From Desulfovibrio sp. Fe33 (GTDB lineage Bacteria > Desulfobacterota > Desulfovibrionia > Desulfovibrionales > Desulfovibrionaceae): DNA of 64,000 nucleotides. The stretch covers positions 1 to 64,000 of the forward strand of contig NZ_JAQKGU010000012.1 in the NCBI RefSeq assembly GCF_028532725.1. The letters run 5' to 3'. Shown in pieces: positions 57,742 to 64,000 of the stretch. The notes below the pieces were generated by a model, which made no database searches, was not told the DNA's origin, and was given only the letters and a program-made list of their open reading frames with translations. A program made the translations under genes and the position numbers. The first letter of the stretch is position 1. The number at the start of each line of letters is the position of its first letter.

Positions 57742-57766
57742 TTTTTCAATTCATATATGGACCGGA

Positions 57767-58123
57767 CTAGTTGTGCATGGTCACGGAGTCGGCCTTGACT
57801 TCGGTGTACATGAGATCGTTGACGATCTTGCCGTTGACGTCGACATCGGCGTTGGTGATGACGTCCTTGTTGGCCTGGGCGTTCTGCATGTGGACCACCA
57901 ACTCGCCGGTGTTGTCGGAGAACAGCACGCTGTTGTCGTTGATGACCTTGACGATACGGCCGTGCAGCACAACGCCGGTATCCACGCTGGAAGCCTTGGC
58001 CTCGGCCACGGTGTGCGCCCTCATGTCATGGGCTTCGGTGGCGCCGGCGAAAGACTTGGCGGCAAAAGCGGTAGCGACACAAACGGTAAATACGAGCATC
58101 AGAGCCAGGGTAAAACGCTTCAT
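57767..58123 (-). CDS. BOF-family periplasmic OB-fold protein (YgiW/YdeI type)
   Basis: 118 aa. Sec signal peptide (about 1-23, ending AFA) and a small OB-fold domain with GRIVKVINDNSVLFSDNTGELVVHM and NADVDVNGKIVND, the bacterial OB-fold (BOF) pattern. YgiW and YdeI are stress-linked periplasmic proteins in enterobacteria; the function here is unknown. Start: ATG at 58123 with GAGAGGA seven bases upstream; a GTG directly before it is an alternative. Single gene with its own terminator. Confidence 0.82.
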   Translation of the reverse strand: MKRFTLALMLVFTVCVATAFAAKSFAGATEAHDMRAHTVAEAKASSVDTGVVLHGRIVKVINDNSVLFSDNTGELVVHMQNAQANKDVITNADVDVNGKIVNDLMYTEVKADSVTMHN

Positions 58124-58539
58124 CACAATATCCTCTCTTTAAATTTATTTGCTTCTCAATACCGGCACCCAACCGGCTACGACTCACATCTACCACACCG
58201 ATTTAAAATGTGAAGAAAAAATTTCGCCTCTAATTATTCGAATTAACTTGTTTTTTAAAAAAAGTTCATTTTTTAATTGATCGGTCAATCAAAAAAATGC
58301 CTATTTTTGCTTGTCGGAAGTAAAAATCGGGCAGCGGATATTATTTCCCGGCGGGATCGTTTTCCGAGCATATCCGCCCCTGAATTTCGGAGTCGAACAG
58401 GCCAAAAATCGACCCGCATTTTCCCCTCTGAATTCGACCGATGAAGAGCTTTCGAAAAAGGCCCATTCACCATATACTAGATCGTGAAAGTCTGGTTTCA
58501 CCCAAAAACGACATGGGCCTTCAAGACAGGAGGACGGAC
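58124..58539. other. AT-rich divergent intergenic region
   Basis: No gene recognised. It must contain the promoters of the BOF gene and the ADP-ribosylglycohydrolase-like gene. An AT-rich block (58200-58310) includes the inverted repeat AACTT-TTTTTT / AAAAAA-AAGTT (58245-58266) and ATTGATCGGTCAAT (58276-58289). The latter resembles but does not match the FNR consensus spacing. Confidence 0.45.
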
Positions 58540-59625
58540 ATGAATGCAATGCGCGATCGGGCCGCGGGAGCGGTCATGGGCGCTTTCATCGGCGATGCCC
58601 TGGGCCTCGGCCCTCATTGGTATTATGACTTGGACGAAATGCGCCGCGACTATGGCGAATGGATCGACGGCTACACCGATCCCCTCCCCGGCCGATATCA
58701 TGAGGGGCTGAAGGCGGGTCAGCTTTCCCAATCGGGATTCATCCATAAATTGACGATTCGCTCCCTGGTGGAACGTGGGGAATACGACGAGGAAGACTTC
58801 TGCCGCCGGATGGATGAGGAACTTTTTCCCCTGCTCAACGGCGAACCCGCCCATGGGCCGGGAGGGTACACCAGCCAATCCATTCGCGAAGCCTGGCGGA
58901 GACGCGTGGAACAGGGGTTGCCGTGGGGCCGGACCGGCGGAAACGCCGACACCACGGAGGCCATCGAACGGGTCCTGTCCATCGGTGTGCGCTACGCCCT
59001 GGACCCAGTGCGCATGGCCGCCGCCGTAAGCGGAAACACAGCCCTGACACAAGCCGACGACGCGGTCATTTCCATGACCGTCGCCTATTGCGCGGTACTG
59101 TCCATGCTCGTGAAGGGGCATCGGCTCGATCCGATCCTGCCCGCCAAACTCATGCGGCAGGTCAAAGACGGCGTGCTGCCGTTCCATGCCGTCACCCGCG
59201 AGGGGCTCAAGGCTCCCCGGCCCGGAGACCCGGACCCGCCGCGCGCCGGTCGTTTCGCGTCCCCGGACGCCCTGCTGTCCCCCGGCTACATGGCACTTGC
59301 CGCCGCGGACCCGGGGGTAAGCATCGAACCGGCCTGGAAAGTATCCCTGGTGTACGGGATGCCCTGCGCCATCTACCACATGCTTCCGGCATCCTATTAC
59401 CTGGCCGCCCGATTCCACGACGACTTCGAATCGGCGGTGCTCAACGCCCTCAACGGCGGCGGGCAGAACATGGCCCGGTCCACCCTGACCGGCGCGTTGG
59501 TCGGTGCCCAGGTGGGACTGTCCGGCATTCCGCAACGTTTCCTGGACGGACTGGAGGAGCGGGAAATCCTGCTGGACCTGGCTCAGGAGCTGGCCGTCCA
59601 GGCCGTCGAAGCGAGCGAGTCCTGA
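58540..59625 (+). CDS. ADP-ribosylglycohydrolase-like protein, J1-crystallin type
   Basis: 361 aa cytoplasmic all-helical protein. GAFIGDALGLGPHWYYDLDEM near residue 12 is the family start, in the HWYYD variant of the J1-crystallin-like subgroup. GLKAGQLSQSG and RTGGNADTTEAI occupy the places of metal-binding motifs. The C-terminal motif, usually with a metal-binding Asp (GGD), reads NGGGQNMARSTLTGALVGA here, so the second metal ligand seems lost. AGGAGG precedes the ATG at 58540. Whether it cleaves ADP-ribose at all is uncertain. No neighbouring ADP-ribosyltransferase is seen. Confidence 0.8.
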   Translation: MNAMRDRAAGAVMGAFIGDALGLGPHWYYDLDEMRRDYGEWIDGYTDPLPGRYHEGLKAGQLSQSGFIHKLTIRSLVERGEYDEEDFCRRMDEELFPLLNGEPAHGPGGYTSQSIREAWRRRVEQGLPWGRTGGNADTTEAIERVLSIGVRYALDPVRMAAAVSGNTALTQADDAVISMTVAYCAVLSMLVKGHRLDPILPAKLMRQVKDGVLPFHAVTREGLKAPRPGDPDPPRAGRFASPDALLSPGYMALAAADPGVSIEPAWKVSLVYGMPCAIYHMLPASYYLAARFHDDFESAVLNALNGGGQNMARSTLTGALVGAQVGLSGIPQRFLDGLEEREILLDLAQELAVQAVEASES

Positions 59626-59709
59626 TTCGTCCCAAGATAAGCCGAAACGGGAAAACAGGTGGGGGGCTTCCCTTTCAACGCCCTGAAGAGGGGACTCAGG
59701 TGTTGAAAG

Positions 59710-59769
59710 CCGCTTCGCGGCAATAGTCGAATGATTTCGCCTCCGGCGGGCAAGGGCTCGCACCCTTGC
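59710..59769 (+). repeat. Dispersed intergenic repeat, copy 4 (rearranged)
   Basis: CCGCTTCGCGG (59710-59720), then GCCTCCGGCGG (from 59739), then a small palindrome CAAGGGctcgcaCCCTTG and CATCCC. It has the same modules as copies 2 and 3 but in different order, in the gap after the ADP-ribosylglycohydrolase-like gene. Confidence 0.55.
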
Positions 59770-59839
59770 ATCCCATGTATGCGCCTTCGGCGCGGACTTA
59801 CCGAGGTGTTCCAGTTTGGTTTGACAATCCACAGGGCGC

Positions 59840-59876
59840 AAAAAAAGGATGCGAGCCGAAGCCCGCATCCCTTTTT
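59840..59876. terminator. Bidirectional terminator before the HerA-like gene
   Basis: GGATGCGaGC pairs with GCcCGCATCC around CGAA, flanked by seven As and five Ts. It serves the minus-strand ATPase gene and can also stop plus-strand transcripts. Confidence 0.85.
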
Positions 59877-59893
59877 CGTCATAGGCATGGGAA

Positions 59894-61375
<1,482 letters not shown>

Positions 61376-61555
61376 GAAAAAATCTCGCTGGTTGTGGGGC
61401 TTTCCCGGGGAAATCCGGAATCATTCCCATATGCCCCAACATACCGCAAATTCACGGGGAGTAAAGACGAAAGCCGCGCCCCGCACAGGACGAGGACGCG
61501 ACAAAACGGCGCAGGGCCGGGGTTGCGCCCGCCGCCCAGCCCGTATCGCGGCATA

Positions 61556-62200
61556 TCAGGACCTGTCCCCGCCGGGCAGCGCTCCTTTCAGGAAAATGTC
61601 GATACACCGCCGAAAATGCGCGGCGCGCTCTTCCCGGTTAGCCCATCCGAAGCCGCCCAAAGCGTCGAAAAAGACCGCGCCGACAAGCGTATCCATGAGC
61701 ATGTGCGCGGCGCTGTCGGTGCTCTCGACGTCCAGACGCCCCTTCTCGCACTGGCGGTCCAGCCAGGCCTTCAGCTCCATGCGGGTCCGGCGGCCGCCCT
61801 GGCGGCGCAAAAGGTCGCGAATCTGCGGGTGCTGCACGGACTCGATGTTGATGGTGCGCAAAAACGCCGCGCGAAGCTCGTAGGATTCCTGGTCGAGATC
61901 GATCATGAACATGCGCGCCAGCGCCTGATCCAGCGGCAGGTCGTCGTAGCGGTCGCTGAAATCCACCATTTTCATGCGATGGGCCTCGACCACGGCGGCG
62001 AACAAATCGAGCTTGGTGGGGAAAAGGCGGTACATAGTCTGTTTGGAAATCTTGCATCGGGCCGCGATTTCAAGAGTGCGGGTTCCTGCGAACCCCTTGC
62101 GCACGAACAGCTTTTCCGCCGTCTGGACGATCCGCTTGCGGCGTTCGTCGTCGGACATGGCCTTGGGCCGTCCACGCCGAATCTTCGCGTCCGCTCCCAT
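61556..62200 (-). CDS. TetR-family transcriptional regulator
   Basis: 214 aa. N-terminal helix-turn-helix about residues 20-68 (RIVQTAEKLFVRKGFAGT, then ISKQTMYRLFPTKLDLF) and a helical ligand domain with a GGFGWANREERAAHF tail, as in AcrR-type C-terminal domains. It is divergent from the RND efflux operon with 125 bases between starts, so it probably represses that operon and itself. Confidence 0.92.
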   Translation of the reverse strand: MGADAKIRRGRPKAMSDDERRKRIVQTAEKLFVRKGFAGTRTLEIAARCKISKQTMYRLFPTKLDLFAAVVEAHRMKMVDFSDRYDDLPLDQALARMFMIDLDQESYELRAAFLRTINIESVQHPQIRDLLRRQGGRRTRMELKAWLDRQCEKGRLDVESTDSAAHMLMDTLVGAVFFDALGGFGWANREERAAHFRRCIDIFLKGALPGGDRS

Positions 62201-62242
62201 CTTCCTCCCCCTGCGTTTTACAACTTTTCACAATTTACCGGA

Positions 62243-62271
62243 TTGACAGTCCGGCTCGCCGACCATATTAG
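62243..62271 (+). promoter_or_regulatory. Sigma-70 promoter of the RND efflux operon
   Basis: TTGACA (62243-62248), a 17-base spacer and TATTAG (62266-62271). The predicted start is near 62278, about 48 bases before the start codon. Confidence 0.7.
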
Positions 62272-62294
62272 TACTGCCTGGTACCGTAATTGAT

Positions 62295-62310
62295 GACGCT
62301 TTCAAGCGTC
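62295..62310. promoter_or_regulatory. Candidate TetR operator
   Basis: GACGCTT-tc-AAGCGTC is a perfect 16-base palindrome just downstream of the predicted start and before the ribosome-binding site, a typical repressor position. Confidence 0.45.
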
Positions 62311-62325
62311 AAGGAGGAATCGACT

Positions 62326-63579
62326 TTGAAAATCGTCCCGTCCACGATGTATTTCCCTTCCGCTCCGGGCCGCGCGTCCGCCCTTCCCTTATTCCTGCTC
62401 TGCCTGCTTGTTCTGGCCGGATTGGCGGGTTGCAAGGACTCCACCCCCGAAGCCCGGGCCACCAGGGCGCCGGTCGAGGTCGGCGTGATGACGCTGCACG
62501 CGCAGTCCGTGACCCTGACCACGGAGCTGCCGGGCCGGACCACGACCTCGCTTGTGGCCGACGTCCGTCCCCAGGTGGACGGCATCATCCGCGAGCGTCT
62601 CTTCCGCGAAGGCGGCGAAGTCAAGGCGGGCGACGTGCTCTACCGCATCGAGCCTTCAAGCTACCGGGCCGCCTACGACAGCGCCCTGGCCGCGCTGAAA
62701 AAGGCCCAGGCCTCCCTGCCCAGCTCCGAGAACAAGGCCAAGCGGTATTCCGAACTCATAAAGGACAAGGCCATCAGCACGCAAGACTACGAGGACGCCA
62801 AGGCCATCTACGAGGCCGATCTGGCCGCGGTGGCCGCCGCCAAGGCCGAAGTGGAACGCGCGCGCATCAATCTCGGGTACACCGAAATAAAGGCCCCCAT
62901 CAGCGGACGCATCGAAAAGTCCAACCTCACGCCCGGCGCGCTGGTGACGGCCAACCAGAGCGTTCCGCTGACCACCATCCGGAAGCTTGATCCCATCAAC
63001 GTGGACATGACGCAATCGAGCACCAGCCTGCTCAACCTGCGGCAGGCCATCGCCGCCGGGCGCATCCACACGTCCGGCACGACCATGTCCGTGAAACTGA
63101 AACTCGACAACGGGACCGTCTACTCCCACCCCGGCACCCTGGAATTTTCCGAGACAAAGGTGGACGAGGGCACCGGCACCTTCACCGTGCGCGCCGAGTT
63201 CCCCAACCCCGACCGCCTGCTCCTGCCGGGCATGTATGTCCGCGCCATCATCGAGGACGGCCGGATCGACAACTGCTACCTGGTTCCCCAGCGGGCCGTC
63301 GCCCGGAACACCAAGGGCGAACCCATTGCCCTGTTCGTGAACAAGGAAGGCAAGGTCGAACAAAGGGTCCTCGCCGTGCGCCGCAACGTGGGCAACTCCT
63401 GGCTCGTGGAGTCCGGCATCGCCGACGGCGACAAGATCGTGGTCCAGGGGACGCAATTCATCCGCCCCGGACAGGCCGTGAACACCAAGGAAATGACCGT
63501 GGTGGACGCCACGGGCGAGGTTCGGGCCGTGCAGGCCGAAGGGACCGCCGAGGCGGCCTCGGCGGGCGGAGAGGGCTAG
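62326..63579 (+). CDS. RND efflux periplasmic adaptor lipoprotein (AcrA/MexA type)
   Basis: 417 aa membrane-fusion protein. I chose the TTG at 62326 because AGGAGGA lies eight bases upstream; the next ATG has no such site. A signal peptide with lipobox LAGC follows (Cys near residue 37), so it is a lipoprotein. Order: beta-barrel/lipoyl parts ([25 protein letters not shown]), a helical hairpin (about 110-180), lipoyl return ([18 protein letters not shown]), and the membrane-proximal domain. It links the RND pump gene behind it (seven bases gap) to an outer-membrane channel not in this window. Confidence 0.93.
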   Translation: MKIVPSTMYFPSAPGRASALPLFLLCLLVLAGLAGCKDSTPEARATRAPVEVGVMTLHAQSVTLTTELPGRTTTSLVADVRPQVDGIIRERLFREGGEVKAGDVLYRIEPSSYRAAYDSALAALKKAQASLPSSENKAKRYSELIKDKAISTQDYEDAKAIYEADLAAVAAAKAEVERARINLGYTEIKAPISGRIEKSNLTPGALVTANQSVPLTTIRKLDPINVDMTQSSTSLLNLRQAIAAGRIHTSGTTMSVKLKLDNGTVYSHPGTLEFSETKVDEGTGTFTVRAEFPNPDRLLLPGMYVRAIIEDGRIDNCYLVPQRAVARNTKGEPIALFVNKEGKVEQRVLAVRRNVGNSWLVESGIADGDKIVVQGTQFIRPGQAVNTKEMTVVDATGEVRAVQAEGTAEAASAGGEG

Positions 63580-63586
63580 ACCGGCC

Positions 63587-64000
63587 ATGTCCGAATTTTT
63601 CATCAAGCGGCCCATCTTCGCCTGGGTCATCGCCATCGTCATCATGCTTTCGGGCCTGCTGGCCCTCAGGAACCTGTCCATATCCCAGTACCCGGACATC
63701 GCGCCCACCTCGGTGCGGGTCAGTTGCAACTACCCCGGCGCAGACGCGAAGACCGTCGAGAACTCGGTGACCAAGGTCATCGAGCAGGGCATGACCGGCA
63801 TCGACAACCTGGACTACATGACGTCCACGTCCACTTCCACCGGCTCCACGGACATCACCCTGACCTTCACCAACGCGGCCGACCCGGATGTGGCCCAGAT
63901 GCAGGTCCAGAACAAGCTCCAGCGCGTCACGGCGCAGCTCCCGGAAGTAGTCCAAAGCAACGGCGTCAGCGTGACCAAGTCCTCGGCCAGCTTCCTCATG
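63587..64000 (+). CDS. RND efflux inner-membrane transporter (AcrB/MexB type), 5' part
   Basis: The first 138 codons of an open frame that runs off the window. [19 protein letters not shown] is the classic HAE1-RND start, followed by [25 protein letters not shown] and [22 protein letters not shown], and the porter-domain text [13 protein letters not shown]. One transmembrane helix (about 10-28) and the first porter subdomain are visible. It exports hydrophobic or amphiphilic compounds using the proton gradient. It follows the adaptor gene by seven bases. Confidence 0.94.
   Translation, partial: MSEFFIKRPIFAWVIAIVIMLSGLLALRNLSISQYPDIAPTSVRVSCNYPGADAKTVENSVTKVIEQGMTGIDNLDYMTSTSTSTGSTDITLTFTNAADPDVAQMQVQNKLQRVTAQLPEVVQSNGVSVTKSSASFLM

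Noticed and set aside
58276-58289. FNR-type site (ATTGATCGGTCAAT)
   Set aside because: The half-sites are two bases too close for the TTGAT-N4-ATCAA consensus.

Overview
The window is high-GC DNA (apart from short AT-rich intergenic islands) from an anaerobic, respiratory Gram-negative bacterium. Its gene content fits a sulfate reducer of the Desulfovibrionales, probably Pseudodesulfovibrio- or Desulfovibrio-like. The pointers are an Rnf operon headed by a decaheme cytochrome c, a Wolinella-type fumarate reductase, pyruvate:ferredoxin oxidoreductase with pta-ackA, and a large FAD/Fe-S D-lactate-dehydrogenase-type enzyme. No rRNA, tRNA, CRISPR array or complete mobile element was recognised. 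The taxonomic placement is inference from gene content and gene order.

Layout. 1-0.4 kb: an edge with two 22-base direct repeats that look like the end of an insertion sequence. 0.4-5 kb (minus strand): type III glutamine synthetase, a split RluA-type pseudouridine synthase and greA. 5.3-10 kb (plus): a BMP/nucleoside-type ABC transporter. 10.1-13.6 kb: two convergent signalling kinases. 13.8-18.8 kb: a retropepsin-like protease/RimK/aspartoacylase-like cluster, CorA, LapA-like and YceI proteins. 18.9-23.5 kb (minus): a DMSO-reductase-type operon with its TorD chaperone. 24-29.6 kb: FAD/Fe-S dehydrogenase, beta-carbonic anhydrase, an orphan ureidoglycine aminohydrolase-like cupin and NAD kinase. 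29.7-31.9 kb: an MFS-ApbE fusion.

32-57.3 kb is a nearly continuous plus-strand energy island. A DctB/DctD-type sensor-regulator pair is followed by a well-formed sigma-54 promoter. Downstream lie fumarate reductase (C-A-B), two-subunit class I fumarase, malic enzyme, a DASS C4-dicarboxylate transporter, a decaheme cytochrome, RnfC-D-G-E-A-B, pta, ackA and por. Together they can import C4-dicarboxylates, interconvert fumarate, succinate and malate, take malate to pyruvate, acetyl-CoA and acetate with substrate-level ATP, and couple reduced ferredoxin to an ion gradient through Rnf.

The most unusual part is the Rnf system. RnfB is fused to a complete GltD/NfnB-like FAD-NAD(P) module, RnfC is short with a diverged nucleotide-binding region, and RnfE ends in a Cys-rich tail. 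No stand-alone apbE follows the operon; the only ApbE flavin transferase in the window is fused to an MFS transporter about 12 kb upstream.

57.3-64 kb: structured intergenic DNA with an inverted pair of dispersed palindromic repeats, a BOF-family periplasmic protein, a J1-crystallin-type ADP-ribosylglycohydrolase-like protein, a HerA-like ATPase, and a TetR regulator divergent from an RND efflux operon that runs off the right edge.
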